The translations under genes and the position numbers were made by a program. This document shows, one piece after another, positions 36,836 to 45,645 of a DNA stretch of 54,996 nt. This DNA is from Planctomycetota bacterium (GTDB taxonomy: Bacteria > Planctomycetota > Planctomycetia > Pirellulales > Pirellulaceae): NCBI GenBank assembly GCA_027622275.1, contig JAQBZB010000019.1, forward strand, positions 1 to 54,996, given 5' to 3'. Positions within the stretch are counted from its first letter, which is position 1. The number at the start of each line of letters is the position of its first letter. The notes beneath the pieces were generated by a model. The model had not been told where the DNA came from. It saw only the letters and a list, made by a program, of their open reading frames with translations, and ran no database searches.

Positions 36836-37273
36836 ATGTTATCTCAGACCGTCGAGTACGCTTTGCGGGCCGTTGTTTACTTGGCGTACGAGTCGCCAAA
36901 CGCTCGGACGACGAGTCAGATCGCGGAAGCCACGAAAGTTCCGCCCGCTTATTTGTCGAAGGTGCTGCAAGGATTGTGTCACGCCGGCATCGTGCGCTCT
37001 CAGCGGGGTATTGGCGGAGGCATGTCGCTTGTACATCCGCCGGAGGAGCTGACGATCCTGGATGTCGTCAACGCGGTTGAGCCCATCGGCCGGATCGAGA
37101 GTTGCCCGCTCGGGCTAAAGGCTCACGGAGTCCAACTCTGCGCATTGCATCGGCGGCTTGATAATGCCTTGGCGACCGTCGAAGATGCTTTCCGAAGCAC
37201 GACACTTGCAGAAGTCCTCGCCGACCCGAATCCCAGCGTCCCGCTGTGCGATCTGCCGGGAAGATCCGCTTAG
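36836..37273 (+). CDS. Rrf2-family transcriptional regulator
   Basis: A 145-residue winged-helix regulator; start at ATG 36836 (MLSQTVEYALRAVVYLA) is the family norm, although the frame is open to ATG 36809, which lies inside an operator. The helix-turn-helix is TTSQIAEATKVPPAYLSKVL; the wing is RSQRGIGGGMSL. Cysteines at 48, 90, 102 and 138 (ESC, then QLCALHRR, PLCDLP) could ligate an Fe-S cluster, as in NsrR or IscR, but the C-x11-C spacing is not identical to NsrR. Divergent from the protoglobin/cytochrome genes. An NO- or redox-sensing role is likely by analogy. Confidence 0.9.
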   Translation: MLSQTVEYALRAVVYLAYESPNARTTSQIAEATKVPPAYLSKVLQGLCHAGIVRSQRGIGGGMSLVHPPEELTILDVVNAVEPIGRIESCPLGLKAHGVQLCALHRRLDNALATVEDAFRSTTLAEVLADPNPSVPLCDLPGRSA

Positions 37274-37412
37274 CGAAATGGGAAACGCCAGAGGTTTGGT
37301 GTCAAGTGCGTCGCGGCAGTAGCATGAGTGCGGGACCGGGGTGTTCAGTTTGGTGCAGTCGATGCGGATCAGGACGATGTCGTTTCTGTTCCGCATGAAG
37401 TTCTTCGTTGGA

Positions 37413-37672
37413 CTCCTGTCCCCCAACGAGCTTGTCTCGTTGGAGACAAAAGATTCGTGAGTTACCAGCGCACGTGAACGAGACCGAGACCCCAACGGGC
37501 TCGCCCCGTTCGGTGAATGAGATTCGCGGTCCGCGTCGCTCTCGCCGCGACAGCGTCGCCTTGCAGAAACTGATTCACCCACGAGGCGAGTTCGTGGGGG
37601 TCTTGGTATTCGAGCGGCATGCGACTAACCGGCCAATCTTGGGTTCCAACGGGACAAGCCCGTTGGGGACCG
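37413..37672. repeat. Modular repeat, copy B (inverted relative to copy A)
   Basis: On the opposite strand to copy A (30253-30632), with modules in reversed order: module 3 at 37413-37463, module 2 at 37485-37603, module 1 at 37635-37672. Matching stretches include AACGGGACAAGCCCGTTGGG, CCCGTTCGGTGAATGAGATT and AAAAGATTCGTGAGTT. The centre of module 2 and the spacers differ, and copy A's nested hairpin is missing. Each module is itself a partly palindromic hairpin. It fills most of the 567-base gap between rrf2 and the GT-C-like gene. Confidence 0.8.
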
Positions 37673-37781
37673 TAGGTCCCACCTTTGGTGTCACTGCTTT
37701 CGGTAAATCCTTATCGGTCGGTCTTCTTGGAATGTCTGGTCGCACCGGTTGTAGCGAGCGGGCGTCGCTGTCGCGTGGCCT

Positions 37782-37797
37782 ATACTTTCGAAAGTAT
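37782..37797. promoter_or_regulatory. 16-bp perfect palindrome upstream of the GT-C-like gene
   Basis: ATACTTTCGAAAGTAT, perfect, 43 bases before the probable start at 37841. It could be a regulator-binding site; the related TTTCCGAAAG follows a few bases later. No regulator can be named. Confidence 0.4.
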
Positions 37798-37840
37798 TTC
37801 CGAAAGATGAGGCGAGATTCGCGTGGAAGAGGCACAGGGC

Positions 37841-39625
37841 ATGACGTCTGATCGTACGCCAGGTGACACGACACAGGGACAACGGTCGACGCGATGGCTT
37901 GATCGGGCGGTGCTGTGTGCGACGCTGCTGCTGTGTGCGATCGCGCTGGCTCCGAACGTCCCGGACCCGGATCTGTGGGGGCACGTGCAATATGGTCGCG
38001 ATTGGCTGGCGCAAGGCTTTCACACGACAGCCACTTATTCCTACACGGCCACAGGTTATCGCTGGGTCAATCACGAAAACCTTGCCGAGTTGACTCTCGC
38101 CACCGGAATGGATGCACTCGGCCCGATTGGTATGTTGATCGCCAAGTGCCTGGCGGGATTGGCCGTGATTGGGTTGATCATGTGGCGGGCGAAGCGAGCC
38201 GGCCTCGGCCTGATCACGATCTGTGTGACATCGCTGCTGGTGGCGATCAACTTGACATACTTCTGGACGATGCGCCCGCAACTGCTGAGTTGGTTGTGCT
38301 ACACGCTGTTACTGGCACTTCTTTCGTGGTGCTTTCAAGGATGGGAAGGACGCGGGTGGCTGCGGTGGTTGGAGCAGAAAGGAAGTAGCTCGGCGTTAGC
38401 CGGCCCGGAGTACTCAAGCTTCCGAATGCGGTTTCTGTGGCTTGCACCGGTGATCCTGTGCGGGTGGGCGAACTCGCACGGCGGTTTTGTCGCGGGATAT
38501 TGCATCTATGTGGCGTATCTCGGGCTCCGTGGGATCGAAGCGTTTTCGTGTCGTGGACGTGAGTCGTTTGGTTTACTCCGCCGACTCGCGATGATGATCG
38601 TTGCAGGCGGGCTGGCCACCCTGATCAACCCTTACGGCCCCGGCCTGCATCTTTGGATGCTCGGATCGCTTGGCACACCGCGACCCGAGATCATGGAATG
38701 GCGGGCACCGGAAATGTTTACGACGCTGATGCTCCCATTGTGGCTGATCCTGTTCAGTTGGTTTGCCGTGTTGTTGCTGACGCGCCGTTCTCGCGACATC
38801 ACACATTTCGTGATCATGGCATTGACGTTGTGGCAGTCATTCTTGCATGTACGGCATATCCCGTTCTTTGCCATCCCGTTCGGCTTCTGGATGGCCATCC
38901 ATGTCGAATCGGTGTTGCGGCGATTCAATATCGTTCGCGACGAAACAGATCAGCCGCGGGAACTCGCCGGCAACATGAGTCGCCGACTGCAATGGACCTT
39001 TGGGACGGTGTTTGCTCTGGCCTTCCTGTTGCTCGGATTCCGCTTGCATGTTCGGCTCCGCGAGATGCCCGTTGAACGCAAGGACTACCCTGTTGCCGCG
39101 TTTCAATTCATCGCCGACCAGGATCTTCAAGGACGCATGGTGGTCACGTTCAATTGGGCTCAGTACGCGATCGCGGCCTTCGGGCCGCGCGATCACTCGG
39201 ACGATGGGCTGTTGATCAGCTTTGACGGTCGCTTCCGTACCTGTTATCCGCAGGAAGTGATCGACATGAATTTTGATTTTATCCTGGGTGACCTCGAGGC
39301 CCGCTATCGCAGCCCTGAGTCGCCGCCGCTGGATGATGAACGAGTTCTCGAGTTTGGCGATCCGGAGATTGTCCTGATCAACCGCGAGCAGCCGCATGGG
39401 GTGAACGTGATGTTCAGGAATCAGGACCGCTGGACGCTGCTCTATCAAGACCGCATCGCGCAGGTGTGGGGCTTGGGGTCGAAGTATGGCGACCCGAATA
39501 GCAGCCATTACATCGCACAGGATCGTCGTCAAATCACGGACGACGAGCAAACGGGGACCGTTCCCTGGCCGGCATTGCCGGTACGCCCTCGGCAAAACCG
39601 ACAACTGGCACAAAGCGATCCATGA
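37841..39625 (+). CDS. GT-C-like polytopic membrane protein
   Basis: A 594-residue integral membrane protein from ATG 37841 (GTG 37823 is an alternative). First membrane span AVLCATLLLCAIALAPNVP, then DPDLWGHVQYGRDWLAQG and YSYTATGYRWVNHENLAEL, the outer-loop pattern of GT-C-type glycosyltransferases and related planctomycete proteins. About nine to ten further spans follow; the last 200 residues are soluble. A stretch near 181-200 (QKGSSSALAGPEYSSFR) looks like a translated small repeat insertion. No DXD catalytic pair can be assigned with confidence. It is upstream of a GT2 gene, so it may serve lipid-linked glycan synthesis. Confidence 0.75.
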   Translation: MTSDRTPGDTTQGQRSTRWLDRAVLCATLLLCAIALAPNVPDPDLWGHVQYGRDWLAQGFHTTATYSYTATGYRWVNHENLAELTLATGMDALGPIGMLIAKCLAGLAVIGLIMWRAKRAGLGLITICVTSLLVAINLTYFWTMRPQLLSWLCYTLLLALLSWCFQGWEGRGWLRWLEQKGSSSALAGPEYSSFRMRFLWLAPVILCGWANSHGGFVAGYCIYVAYLGLRGIEAFSCRGRESFGLLRRLAMMIVAGGLATLINPYGPGLHLWMLGSLGTPRPEIMEWRAPEMFTTLMLPLWLILFSWFAVLLLTRRSRDITHFVIMALTLWQSFLHVRHIPFFAIPFGFWMAIHVESVLRRFNIVRDETDQPRELAGNMSRRLQWTFGTVFALAFLLLGFRLHVRLREMPVERKDYPVAAFQFIADQDLQGRMVVTFNWAQYAIAAFGPRDHSDDGLLISFDGRFRTCYPQEVIDMNFDFILGDLEARYRSPESPPLDDERVLEFGDPEIVLINREQPHGVNVMFRNQDRWTLLYQDRIAQVWGLGSKYGDPNSSHYIAQDRRQITDDEQTGTVPWPALPVRPRQNRQLAQSDP

Positions 39626-39862
39626 CGATCCGGTAGTTCGAGGGAACTGCGAAAACTCTCGTTGCGGCGCAAGCTGCGTGCTATGTTTCTGTAGGGCGAT
39701 GTTTGTCGGCACTCCCGCCGGTGCAATCCATCGCGCCAACCGTTCCCGCTGACTCGACACTCCACGCCATCCCGCCGACTCTCTCCACCGACCAACTCGC
39801 CTCCGCTCCGCGAGCAAACGTGAATGCCGCCGCGGCATCACTCCCAGCGATAGGAAAAACTG

Positions 39863-40735
39863 ATGTCAAACGCGATGCTGAATGATGTTCCATCCAGCGT
39901 GCAGTTCATGCCCTTCGTCCCGGCTCTCCAACGTCCCACGGCCTCGGACGTCGTGAGTCGAGCCGAAGAGAAGTTGGCGGAGATCGAATCGTTGTGGGAT
40001 CTGATGGAGATTGACGAGGAGCCGCCGGTTCGGTTCGAGATTCCCGCGGACCTTCGCGTCTCCGTCGTCATTCCCGTCTACAACGAGAAGAAGACCATCT
40101 TTGATGTGATCGCCCGCGTCAAGGCGCTTCCGTTCGAGACCGAGATCATCGTCGTCGATGATTGCAGCACCGACGGCACGCGCGGGTGGTTGGAGACGGT
40201 TCGAGGGGCTCCGGGCTTGAAGCTCATTCTCAAGGATCAGAACGAAGGCAAGGGTGCCGCACTCCGCACGGGATTCGCGGTCGCGACCGGTCACATTGTC
40301 GTCGTTCAAGATGCCGATTCGGAGTACGATCCGCGTGACATCGAGAACGTGATTCGTCCGATCGTCGCGGGCGAAGCGGATGTCAGCTACGGCTCGCGAT
40401 ATCTCTATCGCCGCTGCAGTGATCGTTCGTTCCTGCATCGATTGGCAAACCGCGCGTTGACGGCCGCGTCGAATCTGTTCACGGGACTGCGGTTGACCGA
40501 CATGGAGACGTGTCACAAGGCCTTTCGCCGACACGTCATTCGCGACTTGCCGTTGAAGCAGAATCGTTTCGGCTTCGAACCGGAAGTCACCGCCAAACTC
40601 GCACGCCGCAAGTACCGCGTGACGGAAACGCCGAGCAGCTACAAACCGCGCGGCTATGCGGAAGGCAAGAAGATCGGCATCCGCGACGCGTTGAACGCGA
40701 TCTATTGCATCGCGCGATATGGCCTCGCCGATTAG
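39863..40735 (+). CDS. Family 2 glycosyltransferase (polyprenyl-phosphate sugar transferase type)
   Basis: A 290-residue GT-A enzyme. An atypical N-terminal extension (about 65 residues with a helical stretch SRAEEKLAEIESLWDLMEI) precedes the core RVSVVIPVYNEKKTIFDVI. Then come IIVVDDCSTDGT, the NEGKGAALRTGF loop and VVQDADSEYDPRDIEN with the metal-binding DAD. The rest (RLTDMETCHKAFRR, FEPEVTAKLARR) matches the dolichyl/polyprenyl-phosphate mannose-synthase-like group. Probably loads a sugar onto a polyprenyl phosphate. Its TAG stop abuts the repeat at 40735. Downstream of the GT-C-like gene. Confidence 0.9.
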   Translation: MSNAMLNDVPSSVQFMPFVPALQRPTASDVVSRAEEKLAEIESLWDLMEIDEEPPVRFEIPADLRVSVVIPVYNEKKTIFDVIARVKALPFETEIIVVDDCSTDGTRGWLETVRGAPGLKLILKDQNEGKGAALRTGFAVATGHIVVVQDADSEYDPRDIENVIRPIVAGEADVSYGSRYLYRRCSDRSFLHRLANRALTAASNLFTGLRLTDMETCHKAFRRHVIRDLPLKQNRFGFEPEVTAKLARRKYRVTETPSSYKPRGYAEGKKIGIRDALNAIYCIARYGLAD

Positions 40736-40904
40736 CCCGGATTATTCCTCAGCCGCTTGGCGATAGCCTGCGGTTCTCGTGAACCTTAAGAGAACCGCAC
40801 GCTATCGCGTGGCGGCTGATTTGCCCGATGTTTGGGGCAAGATAGCCGTAACTCCTCTTAAGCGAGAGATTTGAAGAATGTTGACCGGTTCATGAATAAT
40901 CCGG
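40735..40904. repeat. Palindromic element with CCCGGATTATTC ends (copy 1)
   Basis: Begins at 40735 (GCCCGGATTATTCCTCAGCC) and ends with GAATAATCCGG at 40894-40904, an inverted match of the start. An internal hairpin lies at 40750-40819, arms containing GGCGATAGC/GCTATCGC and TGCGGTTCTC/GAGAACCGCA. A closely similar stretch of about 90 bases occurs at 52291-52380. It fills the gap between the GT2 and EF-hand genes. Confidence 0.75.
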
Positions 40905-40934
40905 TTAAACGAAGCACCCTCCTCTCAGTTGCGT

Positions 40935-42830
40935 CTACGCCGCATCTAATTGCTTCGCCTCGTCGCCGCTGACGAAGCCATCGCCATCCGCGTCGAGCTG
41001 CCGGAACTTGTCGCTCGCTCCGAGAAACTCGCGCGGGCTGATGTCCCCGTCACCGTTCGCGTCCATCCCGACGAACCATGCGGGAAGATCTTCCACGTCA
41101 CTGCGTCGCGGCACGGCGGGCATGACGAGCAGGGCGTTATCCTGTTGCGCATCGCCTCGGACAAATCCCACCGCCATGCTGCCGGGGATTTCGTGCGATT
41201 GCAGTTGCCCATCTTGGTTAAAGTCCAAATGTTTCAATACGTCAGGCGCGCCGTAGATCTCGCGAGCGGTAAGCCGCGCATCGCCGTTCGTATCGAGGGC
41301 CGTGAACAGGGCGTCTTCCTGGTCGGCGGCTCGCGCTCGGATCTGTGCCCGAATGACGGCTTGGCGTTGCTCGAGCAAGGCACCCACTTCCTTCGCGTAG
41401 ACCATCCCATCGCCATCCGCATCGAGAGCTTCGAACGGGACGTTGAACCCCAGGACTTGGCCGGGATATTCGTCGGCGTCCAGATAAGTGTTGTTGTCCG
41501 CGTCGAGCATTGAGAACTGCGCATTGAGGGTTTGCGAAGCGTTTGCCAGGGAGGGGTCTTCGTTGACGAAAAACTCGACATCGGCACCGGGAAGATCGAA
41601 CGACAAGCGTGTCGAATGTTGGCGGGCGGTGTCGAGCGCGGACGACAGCGAGTCGCAGGCCGATATGATCCGGATGCTCGGTGTCGTCGTCGGTTCCGCT
41701 TCCTGGGCATCGAAGAACGCGACCTCCAGCACGAGATGTGGCGGAACCTCAGCAAGCTTTTGCACTTCGTTTTTGTCGATCAGCGTGTTCTTGTTCTCGT
41801 CAAGCAACTCCACTAACTCGGGAGTCAGCGGTAGGTCGGCCGCTTTGACGAGTTCACCGTAGGCGTACGTTTCCTGCAAGGCATAAGACACGTATCCCCA
41901 CCGCGTCCGCTCGCCGATCAGAATTGCTGTATCCGGCGCGTTGACTCGCCGTTGATTCGACATCTGCGGTTGTGCTTGCTCGACCGAGTCCTTGAAGTCC
42001 GCCAGCACCAGGATTTCGTCGTCGTCAGCGTCACGCTCGAACAGACGGCTCGGTGCCGATTGCATTTCGTCGGCCGTGATCGCTCCGTCGTGATCCACAT
42101 CCAGCAGACGTCGAACGGGCGAACGCGTGCGATTGTCGCCTCGGAACTCGTTCGAGCTGCGCAGCGAGAAAGAACGCGAACCGCCCACATTGCGTGTCAA
42201 GAATCGCGGCAGTTCGTCGCGGTCGACGAGACTGTTTCGATTCGTATCGTACATCTCGACCAGTCGTGTCTTTTGATCGGCATCCTCGGGTGCCAGGTTG
42301 CCGAACTGGCCGTAAGAGAACTTGGGGTTGTCGATCATCTCGACCCACGTCGATTGGCTCGTCTCAACCCCCGCGATGTCATCGAAGACTCGCGCGACGA
42401 GTTGCTCCAAGGCGTTCGTGTATGGTTCGTCATCGATCCGCAGGACAACATCAATCACTAACGGGCCATCCCGCGTGAGCAGCAGGAACCGCTCGCGCGG
42501 TGGTGCCTCGGCTGCGGCGATATCAGCGACCGCCTCTCCGGTCGTCGCGGCGGAGGGTTCGACGGTTGCATTGTCCGTCGCGAGGAGATCGTTCGCATCC
42601 GTCGCACCTTCAGCTGGCGATGCAGCGGATGGTGGCCGTCCCTCGTCATTGCTCGCAGCCGCATCATCTGTCGCGGGAGAAACGGGCGGATTCAGTTCGG
42701 ATGCGGGCACCTGGGCGACCACCTTCCGGGCGGGCGGCGGAGGCGGCGCTGGTGGACTCGCAACTTGCTGCTTGCAGCCGATCATCAGGCTTATCAGTAG
42801 GAGCAGATTTAGCACGTAGAGTTGACGCAC
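40935..42830 (-). CDS. EF-hand lipoprotein with nine calcium-binding-type loops
   Basis: Start taken at GTG 42830 (AAAGGGA upstream), giving MRQLYVLNLLLLISLMIGC, a lipoprotein signal with lipobox LMIGC; a TTG at 42854 is possible. A Pro-rich tether is followed by EF-hand loops including DTNRNSLVDRDE, DVDHDGAITADE, DENKNTLIDKNE, DADNNTYLDADE, DADGDGMVYAKE, DTNGDARLTARE, DFNQDGQLQSHE, DANGDGDISPRE and DADGDGFVSGDE. About 631 residues. Likely a calcium-binding cell-surface protein. It lies 24 bases downstream of the DUF1549/1553 gene end on the same strand. Role unknown. Confidence 0.85.
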   Translation of the reverse strand: MRQLYVLNLLLLISLMIGCKQQVASPPAPPPPPARKVVAQVPASELNPPVSPATDDAAASNDEGRPPSAASPAEGATDANDLLATDNATVEPSAATTGEAVADIAAAEAPPRERFLLLTRDGPLVIDVVLRIDDEPYTNALEQLVARVFDDIAGVETSQSTWVEMIDNPKFSYGQFGNLAPEDADQKTRLVEMYDTNRNSLVDRDELPRFLTRNVGGSRSFSLRSSNEFRGDNRTRSPVRRLLDVDHDGAITADEMQSAPSRLFERDADDDEILVLADFKDSVEQAQPQMSNQRRVNAPDTAILIGERTRWGYVSYALQETYAYGELVKAADLPLTPELVELLDENKNTLIDKNEVQKLAEVPPHLVLEVAFFDAQEAEPTTTPSIRIISACDSLSSALDTARQHSTRLSFDLPGADVEFFVNEDPSLANASQTLNAQFSMLDADNNTYLDADEYPGQVLGFNVPFEALDADGDGMVYAKEVGALLEQRQAVIRAQIRARAADQEDALFTALDTNGDARLTAREIYGAPDVLKHLDFNQDGQLQSHEIPGSMAVGFVRGDAQQDNALLVMPAVPRRSDVEDLPAWFVGMDANGDGDISPREFLGASDKFRQLDADGDGFVSGDEAKQLDAA

Positions 42831-42854
42831 CGGTTCCCTTTCGCGGACACGCAA

Positions 42855-44405
42855 TTAGTGATTCAGCGCGAATTCGGCGCTGTTCAAGAGAGCCCACAAG
42901 ACATCACCGAGTGCCTCGCGGTGGTCGCTCGAGTCGCTTACATGGGCGGCAAACAGCGACGATTCGTCGCCGGTAGGTCGTCGCGACAGCGTCCCGAGGA
43001 ACAGCGTTTCCAAGCGTTCCTCGACACTGAACAAGGGGCTATCCAAAGCGATCAGCACGCCGCTCTGTTCCGCTTGGCTGGCAGCGTTGATGTTGGAGCC
43101 ATTCAGAAGGGTCAGTGCTTGCAAGACGCCGGCGTCGAACTCGGTCGCGTCGCTTCCCCGCATTTGCATCTTGCCGATGAAGGCCAGCCGCTGCTGATCG
43201 AACAGGCTGCTGCGAATGGCCAGGAAGTTTGGAACCTTGGCCGGGCGTCCACCCGCGATGCGATGGAGACTATCGTACAGCTGCTCGGCCGTCATCGTCT
43301 TGATTGCCATGCTGGCGAACAACTCGGGAGCATGTGGCTGGCGATCGAGCCGGCTGCTCAACTGATAGGCCTTCGTATTGGACAAGGTCCGAAGCAACTC
43401 CTTGATGTCGAAGCCGGTGGCGACAAAGTAATCGGTCAATTCTTCGAAGAGCTGCGGATGACTGGCGGGATTGTGTCCGCCGATGTCATCCACGGGATCG
43501 ATCAACCCACGGCCAAACAGATGCGCCCACATCCGGTTCACGGCGGCTTTGGCCAGGTAGGGATTGTCACGTGACGCCATCCAAATCGCCAATTGCACGC
43601 GGCGCGTCCCGCCGGCCTCCGTGCTGACCTTGGCACCATTGGGATAGCGAGGCGGGACGACCGTTTCGGAATCGGGGAGCGTGACTTCGCCCGAGTCCAG
43701 ATCGACCAACCCGACTTCCGCCGATCCGCGGCGATTTTCCGACTGCTGTAAACGAGCGAAGAAAGCCGCGTATCCCCAGAAATCTTCTTGCTTCCAATGA
43801 TCGAATGGATGCGGATGGCATTCGGCACACTCGATCTGCAAACCGAGAAAGATTCGCGCCGTACTCGCCGCGAGTTTCTCGGGCTTCAACTCCAGCGACG
43901 TATAGTACAACGCCGGCCCCGCTTCCCCACCACCGGTCGCCACCAGGAAGTCCGAGACGATGCGATCGTACCGCATGTTCTGTGCGAACTGCCGACGGAG
44001 CCAGTTCTGCACGCCCGCGACGTTTTGAAGCTGCTCCAAGTCCAAACCGCCCGGCACCATCACCTGCCGCCAGGTACTCGCCAGATGCGTCGGATAACGG
44101 GGCGATGCGAGCAGTCGTTCGATCAGCCGCTGGCGTTTGTCGGGACTTTCGTCTTCCAAAAACTAGCGGACTTCCGACACACGTGGGATCACACCCGTCA
44201 GATCGAGATAGACGCGCCGGACAAACTCATTGTCTTCCGAGCGCTGGGCCGGTTGGATTCCTTCCGCGCCCCATCGCTCGGCCAGCAAGCCGTCGATGCG
44301 GGCGATCATTACGGCACGCCGTTTGGCGTTCGAGTCGTCGGCCATCGCTGATAGCGATACTGAAGTGAAGATGACTGTGAACGCGATTGTTTGGAATCGA
44401 ATCAT
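42855..44405 (-). pseudogene. DUF1549/DUF1553 protein interrupted by an in-frame amber codon
   Basis: A single frame of about 516 codons from ATG 44405 with a signal peptide (MIRFQTIAFTVIFTSVSLSA), broken by one TAG at 44163-44165. Before it: AERWGAEGIQPAQRSEDNEF, then VYLDLTGVIPRVSEVR; after it: FLEDESPDKRQRLIERLLAS, a DUF1549 continuation with haem-like CAECHPHPFDHW, then the DUF1553 part (NPYLAKAAVNRMWAHLFGRG). The usual residue at the stop position would be Q, E or A, so a single-base change explains it. The gene is otherwise intact. Family members are abundant planctomycete proteins of unclear function. A base-call error or readthrough is possible. Confidence 0.85.
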
Positions 44406-44440
44406 GGTGGTTTGCAATGAAATAACTCGGGCTGACTCCG

Positions 44441-45262
44441 TTATCGCTGTTCGATGATGAAGAACTCATACCGGTCATCAGTGTGCCGGACGCCGAAGAT
44501 CGTCTTGCGGAGCTTATCGACTCGCCCGTCCTTGGTGTGTTCGAGTTCTACTCGGGCGAGTGTGTCTTCGACATTTTGCGGATAGAACTGCAACAGTGTA
44601 CGCCCGGCGACGTCGATGCCGGCCTGTTTGAGCAACTCCCGGTCCATGGCCTGCAAACGTCCGCCGCGCCAAGTCATATACAGCCGCTGCTCGTCGCTGC
44701 CACTACCGGAGCGAGTCATTGGCGAGCCCTTGGTAAAGTGCGACGCGTAGTCGACCAACTGCTTTCGCCCAACCGCGCCAAGTTCGATCCCAAAGAAGTC
44801 GAGTTGCCGGGCGTAGGCTCGCAGATTGGAGGCCTCATAACGAATCTCCCATCGCTCCCATCGCGGCACTGCCTCCGGCGGGAGTGGCGGGCCGATCGGA
44901 CGTGAGTCGTTGCGCGGACCCTCGATATCGATCTTGATTGCCGCGATGACCGACTCAGGAGTGATCAACTCGGAGAGTTCGATGGTCGGCTCGGTGACCG
45001 CAACCCTTGATAGCTCCGCTGGGCTTGGTGTGTCCAAGTCGTCCGGTTCAGCCGTGGCTTTATCGCGGCCTTGGCCGCCATCCCCAAAGGGCGGAATTAC
45101 TCGCGCCATTTCCCGCGGTGTCGCCAACCAGAGGACGACAAGAACGGCGACACTGGTTCCCGTCAGGATCAGCATCGAGATCACAAGACTCGCCACACGG
45201 TCATAGCGGCTTGGCCGGAGCGACGGCGCGGTAATCACTCGTTCACGGTTCATTGGCGACAT
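44441..45262 (-). CDS. Conserved hypothetical single-span membrane protein
   Basis: A 273-residue protein. One transmembrane segment near the start (VASLVISMLILTGTSVAVLV), then an acidic/proline linker and a soluble C-terminal domain beginning around WERWEIRYEASNLRAYARQL. No family recognised. ATG 45262. It lies 35 bases upstream of the DUF1549/1553 gene, on the same strand, and may be coregulated with it. The C-terminus includes LLKQAGIDVAGRTLLQFYPQ. Function unknown. Confidence 0.7.
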   Translation of the reverse strand: MSPMNRERVITAPSLRPSRYDRVASLVISMLILTGTSVAVLVVLWLATPREMARVIPPFGDGGQGRDKATAEPDDLDTPSPAELSRVAVTEPTIELSELITPESVIAAIKIDIEGPRNDSRPIGPPLPPEAVPRWERWEIRYEASNLRAYARQLDFFGIELGAVGRKQLVDYASHFTKGSPMTRSGSGSDEQRLYMTWRGGRLQAMDRELLKQAGIDVAGRTLLQFYPQNVEDTLARVELEHTKDGRVDKLRKTIFGVRHTDDRYEFFIIEQR

Positions 45263-45327
45263 GGCTTGCCTGTTTGTCTTCTACAAGGAATCCTGGATAC
45301 GATCATCGGGTTAAGACGAGTGTCGAG

Positions 45328-45561
45328 TTACGTTCGCGACTGCTGATCGATGGGCTCGATCGTGGCGACGTGAAGCAACGCACAGATTTTGAATTCCGCA
45401 GGTACGCCGTCATCCATGTCGATGCCGACGAGAATGTCCGAGCGAGTCAGAAATGCCATCTCGGGATGCCGCACGTCATACGATTCGCCGCTCGACATAA
45501 TCAGTCGAAAAGGCCGAAACGGCTGCCGTGTCAATAGCTCACGAAAAGTTTGAACGGTCAT
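45328..45561 (-). CDS. Small conserved hypothetical protein
   Basis: A 77-residue protein from ATG 45561 (the frame is open to 45591, with ATG 45573 and 45570 as other starts): MTVQTFRELLTRQPFRPFRL, then MSSGESYDVRHPEMAFLTRS. The pattern is one I associate with short planctomycete hypotheticals. Basic N-terminal half, acidic middle (GIDMDDGVP). No known domain. It stands alone between the membrane-protein gene and the thiolase. Function unknown. Confidence 0.6.
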   Translation of the reverse strand: MTVQTFRELLTRQPFRPFRLIMSSGESYDVRHPEMAFLTRSDILVGIDMDDGVPAEFKICALLHVATIEPIDQQSRT

Positions 45562-45645
45562 GGTCTTCATCATACCGTCACGGCACAGCATCGGCTAGCA
45601 AACACCGCGCGAAGTGCAATGGCCATGCAGGCCCCGACTGCGTTT

